Source: Bacteroidaceae bacterium
GTDB taxonomy: Bacteria > Bacteroidota > Bacteroidia > Bacteroidales > Bacteroidaceae
Length of the DNA: 59,938 nt
Reading direction: 5' to 3'
NCBI GenBank assembly: GCA_017548075.1
Contig: JAFYNL010000051.1
Coordinates: 1-59,938 of the forward strand
This document shows positions 8,045 to 14,733 of the stretch, in pieces (position 1 is the first letter of the stretch; every line of letters begins with the position of its first letter). Position numbers and translations under genes: made by a program. The notes beneath the pieces are model-generated. The model did not search any database and was not told where the DNA came from. It was given only the letters and a program-made list of their open reading frames with translations.

Positions 8045-10336
8045 CTATACTTTCGGTGGTATCTTTTTGAAAAGTTTGCCACAGGTCATTATCAGTTCGC
8101 GCTCTATCATTCTGCCTGTGTAAGTCCTTGAACATTCGGGGTTTAGACCTTTCTTGATTAACACTTCTTTGAGGTCGGTCCGACTGAACTCTTCGGGCAG
8201 TTCGCCGAGCAACTTTGTGAGGGCGTCGTTCCTGGCAATGCGACTGGCGGCGAGGTCTTGCTTGCGCTGGATGGCGTCGTTCTGACGGCTGCTTTCGTTG
8301 ATGGCGTCGGCGAACATGATGTACTGGTTCAGAAAGATTTCGTTGGCGAACCACCTTGCCATTTCCCTGCCCACCTTCGTTTCGCGGTTCCTTTCCAGAG
8401 CATAGCAGACTTGCGATGCACGGAAGAGAATGACTGCTGAACGGCGACGGAGGAGGTCGATGGCTTCGTCTCTGTGCTCTTCGTCGGGCCCGCTGGCTTC
8501 CCACTCGGCAATCTTCTCTTCGTTGAAGTCGTAGGCGTCTTTCTTGGCCTTCGGAAGGGCGAAGGAGATGATGTTCTCGGGGGCTTGCAGATCGGTGGTG
8601 GAGCCTTGTTCGTAGAGCCTCTGCACTTCTTTTGCCGCACGAACATCGTCGTTGGTTTCGATGTCTTTGCGCACCTCGACATTCTTGCCGCAGTCGCGAG
8701 CCATTTCGGTGAAGAAGAAGCGCGTCATCAAGCCGTTCTCCACATTGTTGAAGTAGTTGCGGATGCTCACATAAGTGCCTGCAAACAAGAGGTTTACGAA
8801 GATGTGGACGCTGCCAGAGTAGATGAGGTAGTCCTGTCCCCAGTTTGCGCCGTCGAAGGCTTTGCGATAGATGTCGCTCTTATCCGCCCAAGCGCCGTTC
8901 TTGTTCGAGCGGGCACTCTCGTCGATTTCTTCTGTAATGACGCATAGCGGCTGACCGAGGCTGGATTGCGCTCTTTCCATCAGGAAGCCGTTCGAGGAGG
9001 TGGCATTGAGCACTCGGATGCAGGGCTCGGGCTTGTCGGGCAACTGCTTTGCTCCCTTCTTCTTCTCGCTCTCCTTCTTGTAGGCAAGGAGTTCGGCCCT
9101 ACCCTTCTCGTCGTCCTCTATGACGGGTTTCAGGAGCCAGTCCTGCATATCTGCGAGGAAGCCTTTTCCGCTGCCGGCATGACCGCAGATGACGACCATG
9201 AAGACGGGCCTGTGCTTGCGACCATCGAGGTACTTGCACTCGAACCTTCCCAGCAGAGTGCCGAGCATGGGCAGGGCTGCAATCAAGGCGGAGCGACCGT
9301 TGCGCCCATACCTTCGGTAGATGTAGTCGAAGAGCCAGGGCATCTTCTTGGGCAGGGGATTGAGGCGCTGGAGGTATTCCTGACGCTTGGCTGTGGTGGA
9401 GAGGTCGGGCTTGGTGATGGACCTCATGACTGCGTTGAGGTCGTAGGGGAAGTCTTGCGACCTTGTAGAGCCGATGGCGCTTTGGATGGTGCTCCGCACT
9501 TCCTCGTCGCTCAGGCCCCAACTGGGCAGGACGGCTTGGAGTTGCAGAGGGTTGAAGTCGCAGATGTAGCGCAGTTGGCGAGCCAGTTTGTAGAGGGTGG
9601 TATTGCGGACTCCTTCGGGCACATAGCCGTCCTCGAAGCCGAACCTTTCGAGCAGAGCATTGACGATAATACTATATGGAATACTATTGTATTCCAGTTT
9701 AGAGTTTAGCGTTGAGAGTTTAGAGTCAGTAGCGAGTTTAGAGTTCTCAGTACTTTCTACTTTCAACTTTTTAAACTGACTCTCAACACTACACTCTACA
9801 CTCTCAACTTCTTCTATTTGGAAGATCTCATCGTCCAAATAGATCAGGTCTTCCTCTGAGGCGGTGGTCGTAAAGAACACTCTTGTAATGTCCTTGGCGC
9901 CTTTGTCGTACTCCACTCCGAGGAGGTCGGAGGCCCAGCGCAGATTCTCTTCCTGACTGAGTTCGGGGCGACGGCGGAAAGCCAGATGATAACCTCCTCC
10001 GCGAGCACTCAGTTCGAGCATCAAGAGTCCCAGTTCGTCCTTCTTCTGGAGGATGGTCTGCTTCACTCCCTCCATAACAGAGGCAGGGATGTGGTCGATG
10101 TCCATGCCCACGGCCGTGCTCATTCGAGTGGAGCCTCGGAGCGAGCCGTCGTCGTTGGGCAGACAGGAGTAGTTCATCTGGACGAGGTTCTTCTTAGCCG
10201 ATTCGTTGCCAAGCCCCGCCATTACGCGGTTTGCCACATTCGCCTTGCTGCCTCGGAGCGCCAGATACTCCTCTCGGTTTTGAACAGGACGGCAGACCTT
10301 CCTGCCATCCTGTATAATGATCTGATAACAACTCAT
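8045..10336 (-). CDS. primase-helicase-like protein (BT4734-type primase N-terminus, DUF3987-type P-loop C-terminus)
   Basis: Likely replication protein of a mobile or domesticated element. The start at 10336 is chosen over one at 10369 because it forms an ATGA overlap with the upstream gene. Residues 1-170 resemble the BT4734 branch of archaeo-eukaryotic primases: a DxD metal motif in GMDIDHIP (Asp79, Asp81), a conserved His in SARGGGYHLAF (His117), and KDITRVFF (Asp149). Residues 220-330 are helical. A P-loop domain follows, with Walker A GHAGSGKG (385-392) and a Walker B-like CVITEEIDE. Residues 175-217 form a low-complexity linker (KLSTLNSKLEYNS) encoded by a 7-bp repeat. This protein family is common in Bacteroidota beside HU-like and smalltalk genes, as here. 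Catalytic activity is inferred, not shown. Confidence 0.85.
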   Translation of the reverse strand: MSCYQIIIQDGRKVCRPVQNREEYLALRGSKANVANRVMAGLGNESAKKNLVQMNYSCLPNDDGSLRGSTRMSTAVGMDIDHIPASVMEGVKQTILQKKDELGLLMLELSARGGGYHLAFRRRPELSQEENLRWASDLLGVEYDKGAKDITRVFFTTTASEEDLIYLDDEIFQIEEVESVECSVESQFKKLKVESTENSKLATDSKLSTLNSKLEYNSIPYSIIVNALLERFGFEDGYVPEGVRNTTLYKLARQLRYICDFNPLQLQAVLPSWGLSDEEVRSTIQSAIGSTRSQDFPYDLNAVMRSITKPDLSTTAKRQEYLQRLNPLPKKMPWLFDYIYRRYGRNGRSALIAALPMLGTLLGRFECKYLDGRKHRPVFMVVICGHAGSGKGFLADMQDWLLKPVIEDDEKGRAELLAYKKESEKKKGAKQLPDKPEPCIRVLNATSSNGFLMERAQSSLGQPLCVITEEIDESARSNKNGAWADKSDIYRKAFDGANWGQDYLIYSGSVHIFVNLLFAGTYVSIRNYFNNVENGLMTRFFFTEMARDCGKNVEVRKDIETNDDVRAAKEVQRLYEQGSTTDLQAPENIISFALPKAKKDAYDFNEEKIAEWEASGPDEEHRDEAIDLLRRRSAVILFRASQVCYALERNRETKVGREMARWFANEIFLNQYIMFADAINESSRQNDAIQRKQDLAASRIARNDALTKLLGELPEEFSRTDLKEVLIKKGLNPECSRTYTGRMIERELIMTCGKLFKKIPPKV
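9695..9812 (-). repeat. 7-bp repeat tract inside the primase-helicase coding region
   Basis: About 118 bp of degenerate heptamers (AGTTTAG, CGTTGAG, and further on GTGTAGA and GTTGAGA in plus-strand text) are read in frame as a linker rich in Ser, Lys, Leu and Glu between the primase-like and P-loop domains. The style matches the heptamer tracts in front of start codons elsewhere in the window. Confidence 0.8.
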
Positions 10337-10656
10337 GCGTGCGTCCTCCGTGCCAAGTAGTTCATGCACTCGTAGAAGCTCTCTTCTGCGTCGAGCGACC
10401 AGTCGTCGGCGTTTGCGTCGATGTTGACGCTGATGCGGTACTTCTGCGTTTCCGTGTTGAAAGTCACGTTGTAGCCGCGACGGTGGAAGAGCATAATGCG
10501 TTTGCGAGGTCCCAGAATGTAGAGTTCTTCTTCGTTGAAGTCTGCGGCGTCGAGGTCCTTGTTCAACTTGAGGCAGCCAAAGATTCTCTTCTCTATGGGC
10601 AGACTGTTCTTCTTAGTGTCAATGGTGAGTGTTACACCTTCAATTCTTGATTTCAT
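10333..10656 (-). CDS. conserved hypothetical protein of the island
   Basis: 107 residues, not recognised. Mixed alpha/beta composition with a basic middle (ILGPRKRIMLFHRRGYNV) and alternating hydrophobic stretches suggesting beta strands; no signal peptide, membrane helix or Cys cluster. The stop overlaps the start of the primase-helicase by ATGA, so the two are probably co-translated. It could be a small DNA-binding or accessory replication factor; that is only context-based. Confidence 0.7.
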   Translation of the reverse strand: MKSRIEGVTLTIDTKKNSLPIEKRIFGCLKLNKDLDAADFNEEELYILGPRKRIMLFHRRGYNVTFNTETQKYRISVNIDANADDWSLDAEESFYECMNYLARRTHA

Positions 10657-10673
10657 AGTTGTATAAAGTTTAG

Positions 10674-10709
10674 TGGTTAGTGTTAAGGTTAGCGTTAAGG
10701 TTAAGGTTG
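10674..10709 (-). repeat. GGTTANN-type leader repeat before the 107-aa gene
   Basis: Alternating 5-7-mers GGTTAGT, GTTAA, GGTTAGC, GTTAA, GGTTAA, GGTTGA (plus-strand text) lie just upstream of the minus-strand start at 10656 and run slightly into the end of the preceding gene (10701-10970). Confidence 0.7.
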
Positions 10710-10970
10710 AATGATTCTGATGTCGTTGGAAACAAATCCGCTTTGGAACTTTCTTGTACGAAAGCGGAGTGTAATGGATGCAAGGTCACCTTCCCGAAGA
10801 TTGAGTGTCTTCCACAATTCTTCATCGACAACTGCATTGATGTATTCTTCGCCGTCTTCGTCCTCAAATGCAAGGAGAATGTTGCGTCTAGCCCAAGACT
10901 TACCAGTTGTAGAAGAAGTGCCCTGATGCAACTCCCCGACTAATTGAATTTTGATATTTTCTAATAACAT
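10701..10970 (-). CDS. small OB-fold-like protein (DUF3127-like)
   Basis: 89 residues. The pattern of a strand, a polar loop with STTGKSWARRNILLAFED, then INAVVDEELWKTLNLREGD and ITLRFRTRKFQSGFVSNDIRII resembles DUF3127 proteins, which look like a small OB-fold and occur in Bacteroidota elements. This could be a single-strand-binding accessory for the primase-helicase downstream. Gene order is 10970, 10656, 10336, all minus strand with short gaps, so one operon is likely. Family assignment is by pattern only and is moderately sure. Confidence 0.65.
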   Translation of the reverse strand: MLLENIKIQLVGELHQGTSSTTGKSWARRNILLAFEDEDGEEYINAVVDEELWKTLNLREGDLASITLRFRTRKFQSGFVSNDIRIIQP

Positions 10971-11036
10971 AGGTTTTGTTTGTTTTGATGTTGAACTTAA
11001 TTTTGCTTTTTCGTTGATTGTCGACTTTCAACACTG

Positions 11037-11044
11037 CAAATTTA
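11037..11044 (-). promoter_or_regulatory. -7 box for the primase-helicase operon
   Basis: TAAATTTG on the minus strand, about 67 nt before the start at 10970. No good TTTG box lies 19 nt further upstream, so support is partial. Confidence 0.4.
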
Positions 11045-11137
11045 CGGCAACTTCTTGAGGAGGGAATGGCTTTCAGAAGGGCGTTCTCGAACATTCTCAA
11101 CCTTTCTCGAACTTTCTCTTTTCTTCTCGGAAAAGGC

Positions 11138-11170
11138 ACAAAAAAACCGCCCTGAAAAATCAGAGCGGCT
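11138..11170 (-). terminator. terminator after smalltalk gene
   Basis: Minus-strand hairpin CCGCTCTGA/TCAGGGCGG with a TTTT loop (11147-11168), followed on the minus strand by seven T (11140-11146). It separates the HU/smalltalk unit from the primase-helicase unit. Confidence 0.85.
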
Positions 11171-11192
11171 TCCTAAATTCTTCACTCTTCAC

Positions 11193-11303
11193 TTAGAACG
11201 GCCCATAGCCGATGCAACTTGTAGTTGTGATTGCGGTCAGGGCTGCCGTTATGGCTGCGACGATGACCTTCAGGATGAGTTCCCAGATGCTATTTTTCTT
11301 CAT
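11193..11303 (-). CDS. smalltalk family mini-protein
   Basis: 36 residues: MKKNSIWELILKVIVAAITA, then ALTAITTTSCIGYGPF. A basic N-terminus, one hydrophobic helix and a terminal TSC motif match the very short smalltalk proteins of Bacteroidota, which are nearly always next to an HU-like gene. The Cys29 context resembles a lipobox, so the peptide may be membrane-anchored or lipidated. Biochemical role unknown. It lies downstream of the HU-like gene on the same strand and is followed by a strong terminator. Confidence 0.8.
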   Translation of the reverse strand: MKKNSIWELILKVIVAAITAALTAITTTSCIGYGPF

Positions 11304-11306
11304 AGT

Positions 11307-11327
11307 GGTTAGCGGTTAGAGGTTAGC
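11307..11327 (-). repeat. heptamer leader repeat before smalltalk
   Basis: Three perfect heptamers GGTTAGC, GGTTAGA, GGTTAGC (plus-strand text) end 3 nt from the start codon of the smalltalk gene. Confidence 0.85.
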
Positions 11328-11434
11328 GAAAAAATTCTTCACTCTTCATTCTTGACTTCGTCGTGACTGCTTCCGCTCGGCAATACATGCAAGCATGGTA
11401 TTGCTCTCGCTTATTCGCAGCCTTCACTCTTCAC

Positions 11435-11896
11435 TTACTCAAGTCCCTGGATAGTTTCTTCATTCCTAATCACTTCGATGGCGTCGGCCTGAGCCTTTCG
11501 GCTAGGAACGAGATTGAAGACGGCGTCGTCGCGGAGGTTCTTGAACTCCTGACCAGGCGTCCAGCAAACATTCACGGCCTTGATCTTCTGAGCGTTGAAC
11601 TCGTCGGTGGTGTCGGCACCTTCGGTGGCAAGTTCGCAATGGAAGCTGCCGAGGTCGCCAAGACTTACCTTGTTGCCTGCGAGAAGTTGCTCGCGAAGAC
11701 AAGCGACGGCGTCGGTGAGAATGCCCTTCACAGTACCCTTGGAGAAGGGGCTGTTGTGGTCGGCGATGTGCTTACAGAAAGCGTCGAGGTCGAGAACCTC
11801 ATGAACCTGAGCGGTTCCGTAGGCCTTGGTCTCGGTGATGTCGGCCTTCTTCGTTCCGGGCTTCGTGCCCATAATCATAATACTGTAGTTAATCAT
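11435..11896 (-). CDS. HU-like DNA-binding protein (HIG type)
   Basis: 153 residues. The HU/IHF fold is visible in LDAFCKHIADHNSPFSKGTV, TDAVACLREQLLAGNKVSLG, DLGSFHCEL and a long C-terminal arm; the N-terminal extension with Lys/Thr (GTKPGTKKADITETKAYG) is typical of the Bacteroidota HU-HIG family. A nucleoid-type or element-specific DNA-bending protein is expected. It is paired with smalltalk and divergent from an HTH mini-protein, the usual constellation around the BT4734-type primase. The start at 11896 is followed by several Met; MIMGTK could be the real start. Its promoter region has two TAACTCGTTA palindromes. Confidence 0.88.
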   Translation of the reverse strand: MINYSIMIMGTKPGTKKADITETKAYGTAQVHEVLDLDAFCKHIADHNSPFSKGTVKGILTDAVACLREQLLAGNKVSLGDLGSFHCELATEGADTTDEFNAQKIKAVNVCWTPGQEFKNLRDDAVFNLVPSRKAQADAIEVIRNEETIQGLE

Positions 11897-11899
11897 GTT

Positions 11900-11927
11900 G
11901 GTTTACGGTTTAAGGTTTACGGTTTAA
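11900..11927 (-). repeat. heptamer leader repeat before HU-like gene
   Basis: Four perfect heptamers GGTTTAC, GGTTTAA, GGTTTAC, GGTTTAA (plus-strand text) lie 3 nt from the start codon. Confidence 0.88.
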
Positions 11928-11952
11928 GTGTTTTTCTCTCGTGTGTCGTGGG

Positions 11953-11990
11953 CAAAGATAACTCGTTAAATTGCGCACTTTAACTCGTTA
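11953..11990 (-). promoter_or_regulatory. proximal promoter and paired operator of the HU-like gene
   Basis: Minus-strand -7 box TATCTTTG (11953-11960) overlaps the edge of the first of two identical palindromes TAACTCGTTA, at 11959-11968 and 11981-11990. Their spacing is 22 bp, two helical turns, exactly the period of the intergenic arrays. Binding of a dimeric regulator here would block the promoter (inference). Confidence 0.6.
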
Positions 11991-12027
11991 AGATTGCCAA
12001 GAACCCTGCAGTTGTTCTTTGACGATA

Positions 12028-12035
12028 CAAAGGTA
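12028..12035 (-). promoter_or_regulatory. distal -7 box for the HU-like gene
   Basis: TACCTTTG on the minus strand, with a TTTC box at the -33 position after 19 nt. Transcripts from it would run through the paired palindromes. Confidence 0.45.
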
Positions 12036-12097
12036 CAACCTTTCCAGAGAGCGTTGAAAACTTCTGAAAAGATTTGAAAAGATTAGCAAAGATTTTC

Positions 12098-12128
12098 TTG
12101 CAAATGTCAAATATTTTTCGTAAATTTG
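12098..12128 (+). promoter_or_regulatory. promoter of the HTH mini-protein
   Basis: TTG (12098-12100), 20 nt, TAAATTTG (12121-12128). The start codon is 18 nt after the -7 box, so the leader would be only about 10-12 nt. Confidence 0.6.
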
Positions 12129-12146
12129 CAGAAAAATTTAAGACCT

Positions 12147-12326
12147 ATGAAAAGTGCATACAAAAACGAGTTAGCAGACGCGGCGGGAGTGAGTTATACT
12201 ACTTTCTACCGCTGGCTTTCCAGCAACCGCGACACTCTGGCAAGCTTCGGAGTGAAGCCCAGCGCAAAAATGCTTCCCCCTAGAGCAGTGGAGTGGATTT
12301 GTCGCGAATATGGCATCGACTTCTGA
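12147..12326 (+). CDS. small HTH protein (DUF4248-like)
   Basis: 59 residues from the start at 12147. YKNELADAAGVSYTTFYRWL is a helix-turn-helix, followed by FGVKPSAKMLPPRAVEWICREYG, a pattern seen in DUF4248 proteins that are usually divergent from HU-like/smalltalk genes. Probably a small DNA-binding regulator of the island. The start is fixed by the promoter, since upstream Met codons lie at or before the transcription start. It could equally act as an excisionase- or terminase-like factor; only context favours regulator. Confidence 0.7.
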   Translation: MKSAYKNELADAAGVSYTTFYRWLSSNRDTLASFGVKPSAKMLPPRAVEWICREYGIDF

Positions 12327-12340
12327 ACAAATGTCGCAAG

Positions 12341-12364
12341 CGCAACAGCGCAACAGCGCAACAG
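12341..12364. repeat. octamer-triplet tract 2 (3x CGCAACAG)
   Basis: Three perfect CGCAACAG copies, preceded by a partial one. It is inverted relative to tract 3 at 12463-12486, with about 100 bp of AT-rich DNA between them. Confidence 0.9.
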
Positions 12365-12462
12365 TTGAAAAAATGAGGAAGTCGATTTTCGCTATATACG
12401 CTAATTATCGTACGATTATTATTTAATATATATAAATAGTCATCGCCATCTCTCGGGAACAG
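12365..12462. other. AT-rich core between inverted octamer tracts; candidate origin
   Basis: This 98-bp stretch contains an AT-rich run (TTTAATATATATAAATAG, 12422-12439) and self-complementary bits such as ATCGTACGAT. It is flanked by inverted triplets of 8-mers. The layout of iterons plus an unwinding region beside a primase-helicase gene resembles a plasmid-type origin. No DnaA box was identified with certainty. The 12327-12755 gap holds no gene that I can support. Confidence 0.4.
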
Positions 12463-12486
12463 TTGTTGCGTTGTTGCGTTGTTGCG
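12463..12486. repeat. octamer-triplet tract 3 (3x TTGTTGCG)
   Basis: Three perfect TTGTTGCG copies, inverted relative to tract 2 and in the same orientation as tract 1. Confidence 0.9.
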
Positions 12487-12646
12487 TTTTACACCGGTCA
12501 AGGAGAATTTATGCTAACCAACTGATACACTGGCAATTAACTGCCCGAGAGAAAAGGATTACAAGAGCCAAACCAGCGGATGTGCTTGACTTTCAGACAC
12601 ATCATTTTCTACCCTAAAAAAACTTCAAAAAAAGTTGTGAAAATGC

Positions 12647-12677
12647 TTGCAGAATTTCAAAAGTCGATGTAATTTTG
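12647..12677 (+). promoter_or_regulatory. promoter of the GGIN-motif gene pair
   Basis: TTGC (12647-12650), 19 nt, TAATTTTG (12670-12677), in good agreement with the Bacteroidota consensus. The leader would be about 70 nt, ending in AATATCTAACCAA before the start codon. Confidence 0.6.
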
Positions 12678-12755
12678 CAGTCGCTTTTGCTTCCATGAAA
12701 CATGGCTGCTTGGAAGTGAAAAACACTGAATATTCACCATCTAATATCTAACCAA

Positions 12756-13175
12756 ATGGATAACAACTATTTAACCGAAACTATGGGCGAAGACCCTCTA
12801 AAAGTCGTAGAGACTGCCTTGAATTGCTTCAAGGATTTGACTGCCAAAATCAAGGCACAAGATACTCAAATTCAAGAACTTACAAAGGAAGTTGAACGAC
12901 TCAGGAACGACCCTTGGTCGAGCCGAGTGACCTACGAGAATGTGGTGGAACTGATTGCGCAGAACGAGGACTCTGCCGTGAGAGACGAGACTCGCAAAGT
13001 GTTCGAACCTCTGCTGAAGAAGGAGCAGGTAAGGATGCTCCGTCGCGATGTCAGGAAGAAGGTGAAGGAGTGGGAACAGGCCGACGGCATGGAGCCTCGC
13101 ACCCTCAACAACTACGGGACTGTGGTGCAGGCAGGCGGAATCAATGTTCAACAGGCTAACTCGGTGCAGAAATGA
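12756..13175 (+). CDS. coiled-coil protein with C-terminal GGIN motif
   Basis: 139 residues, not recognised. Residues 20-55 (ALNCFKDLTAKIKAQDTQIQ to KEVERLRND) form a predicted coiled coil. A helical middle follows and the last residues read NNYGTVVQAGGINVQQANSV. The same VQxGGINxQ motif opens the next protein, whose ATG overlaps this stop (ATGA). Such a shared short Gly/Gln/Asn motif could be a homotypic interaction or beta-stacking tag that joins the two products; this is inference. No signal peptide or membrane segment. It belongs to the accessory island. Confidence 0.75.
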   Translation: MDNNYLTETMGEDPLKVVETALNCFKDLTAKIKAQDTQIQELTKEVERLRNDPWSSRVTYENVVELIAQNEDSAVRDETRKVFEPLLKKEQVRMLRRDVRKKVKEWEQADGMEPRTLNNYGTVVQAGGINVQQANSVQK

Positions 13176-13624
13176 AGACGGACAAGGATTTTTCCGCCGT
13201 CACCCACTTCACTCAGGTGGATGTGCAGCCAGGCGGCATCAACATCCAGCATGTCGAAAACCTCTATCAGGCCGACATCCTGAAGGATTTGGGCATCGAG
13301 TTGGCGGTAAGGCAGAAGCCCTCGACAGAGAGCAGGACTCTCGGCAAGACCGACGAAGAACTGTGCCATTTCATCCATCCCACTCTGGATGAGGAAGGCA
13401 GTTGGAAGGCTCACGAAGAGATAAAAAGTCTGGTGGCGCGCCATCAACTGAAGGACATCATTTCCTATCTGAGGCGGATGGCTGCCGAGAAGCGAATCCT
13501 GCTTCCGCAAAGCGTTGACAGCGCCTACAAGGAACTCGAACGCATGGGCCTGCCCACTTCCGAAAAAGGCTTTAGCCTGAAGAACTTCTACCGGGAATAC
13601 CCCAGTTCAGGAGTGCTGAAATGA
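13172..13624 (+). CDS. hypothetical protein with N-terminal GGIN motif
   Basis: 150 residues, not recognised. The N-terminus VTHFTQVDVQPGGINIQHVE (residues 10-29) repeats the motif at the end of the upstream protein. The rest is mostly helical, with CHFIHPTLDEEGSWKAHEEI and a basic C-terminal part (YLRRMAAEKRILLPQ, GFSLKNFYREYP). The C-terminal segment with the pattern LPTSEKGFSLKNFYREY could be a small DNA- or protein-binding module. It is translationally coupled to the upstream gene and followed by a strong terminator, so the pair forms a closed two-gene operon. Confidence 0.75.
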   Translation: MKTDKDFSAVTHFTQVDVQPGGINIQHVENLYQADILKDLGIELAVRQKPSTESRTLGKTDEELCHFIHPTLDEEGSWKAHEEIKSLVARHQLKDIISYLRRMAAEKRILLPQSVDSAYKELERMGLPTSEKGFSLKNFYREYPSSGVLK

Positions 13625-13644
13625 AGCCTTTCAACACAGATTTT

Positions 13645-13677
13645 TCTCTCTTCTTTTTGTAGAAGAGAGATTTTTTT
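13645..13677 (+). terminator. strong terminator after the GGIN pair
   Basis: A perfect 10-bp stem TCTCTCTTCT/AGAAGAGAGA (13645-13654 / 13661-13670), 6-nt loop and seven T. Confidence 0.9.
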
Positions 13678-13686
13678 GTATATTTG
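13656..13686 (+). promoter_or_regulatory. promoter of the NERD gene, embedded in the terminator
   Basis: TTTG (13656-13659) lies in the terminator loop; 19 nt later TATATTTG (13679-13686) starts just after the T run. The box spacing is ideal. Confidence 0.7.
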
Positions 13687-13717
13687 CAAGCGAAAGAATA
13701 AGCCCATATGACATAGA

Positions 13718-14506
13718 ATGCAGTCTGTTCTTTTTATCTTTTTACTGGCTATCCTCATATTAATTGTCTTCTCCGCTTGGTATAATTCAGCAAGCCAAAA
13801 GGGGAAGAGGGGAGAAAAATATGTGCATTCTATATTAACAAGACTACCTGAGGAGTATATTGTTCTAAGTGACCTGGTTTTTCGCAAAGAGAAAGGAACA
13901 ACGCAGATAGATCATATTGTGGTATCAAAGTATGGAGTATTTGCTATTGAAACAAAAAACTACCGAGGTGAAATCTATGGAGATGATAATCGCAAAGAGT
14001 GGACACAGATAATTGTGACAAAAGTAACATATATGAAGAAATGGTGGAAAACGTATACATATGTTACCAAAAACAATTTATACAATCCTGTAAAACAATC
14101 CGTTGGTCATGCTTTGAGAATACAAGAATTATTACATGATTTCCCTTACCTAAAGGTTGTGCCTATCGTTGTTTTTGTGGGCGATGCAGAGTTGAATGTC
14201 AATACCAAACATCATGTAGTATGCGAAGATGAACTTTTGTCTGTAATTAATATATACAAGACGACATACTTAACAGAAGATAATGTGCAAACGGTTCTCA
14301 ACATAATTCAAGAGAACAATGTTCGCGACCAAGTAAATGATTGGCAGCACATAAGCAACCTTCGTGCCGCTGAGAAAGAAAAGAAAAAGAAAATAAAATC
14401 TGGTATTTGTCCCAAATGCGGTGGGAACCTCATAAAACGAAGCGGAAAGTATGGCTCTTTCTACGGCTGCTCTAATTATCCTAAGTGTAGATTTACAGTA
14501 GAATGA
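13718..14506 (+). CDS. membrane-anchored NERD-domain protein with C-terminal zinc ribbon
   Basis: 262 residues. An N-terminal transmembrane helix (residues 4-22) precedes a NERD (nuclease-related) domain: GKRGEKYVHSILTRL, then TTQIDHIVVSKYGVFAIETK, which has the D...ExK arrangement of the restriction-endonuclease fold. The C-terminus is a topoisomerase-type four-Cys zinc ribbon (CPKCGGNLI ... YGCSNYPKC). A short lysine-rich linker (EKEKKKKIKSG) separates them. Base composition is clearly more AT-rich than the flanking genes, which suggests separate acquisition. NERD proteins are associated with nucleic-acid processing and appear in some defence loci; the role here is unproven. Confidence 0.88.
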   Translation: MQSVLFIFLLAILILIVFSAWYNSASQKGKRGEKYVHSILTRLPEEYIVLSDLVFRKEKGTTQIDHIVVSKYGVFAIETKNYRGEIYGDDNRKEWTQIIVTKVTYMKKWWKTYTYVTKNNLYNPVKQSVGHALRIQELLHDFPYLKVVPIVVFVGDAELNVNTKHHVVCEDELLSVINIYKTTYLTEDNVQTVLNIIQENNVRDQVNDWQHISNLRAAEKEKKKKIKSGICPKCGGNLIKRSGKYGSFYGCSNYPKCRFTVE

Positions 14507-14568
14507 TTGTTTCTTGCAAATTAGAAGAGTCTGAATACCAAATGGCAGCAGAAGAATAGTTGTTGATT

Positions 14569-14718
14569 ATGTGGATAATAGGCTTCATCATATTAGTTGT
14601 AGCAATGTTCTTCTTTAAAGCTGGTGGAAGTTCCTTCAATAGCGGAAGTGGAGGGAGCAGAACTCAATGGAGGCAAAAGGAAGAAGACTGGGCTCAACTG
14701 GATGAAGACTTAGAATAA
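14569..14718 (+). CDS. small membrane protein downstream of NERD gene
   Basis: 49 residues, starting MWIIGFIILVVAMFFFKAGG, one N-terminal membrane helix, then a Gly/Ser-rich linker and an acidic tail ending QLDEDLE. It follows the NERD gene by 62 nt on the same strand with the same AT-rich style. No known family recognised. It may be a partner of the membrane-anchored NERD protein; it could also be chance, though the helix-linker-acid pattern is coherent. Confidence 0.5.
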   Translation: MWIIGFIILVVAMFFFKAGGSSFNSGSGGSRTQWRQKEEDWAQLDEDLE

Positions 14719-14733
14719 TCACAGCTTCCCAAC

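Noticed and set aside
12341-12364. CRISPR or VNTR in a gene
   Set aside because: Only three 8-mers with no spacers, non-coding.
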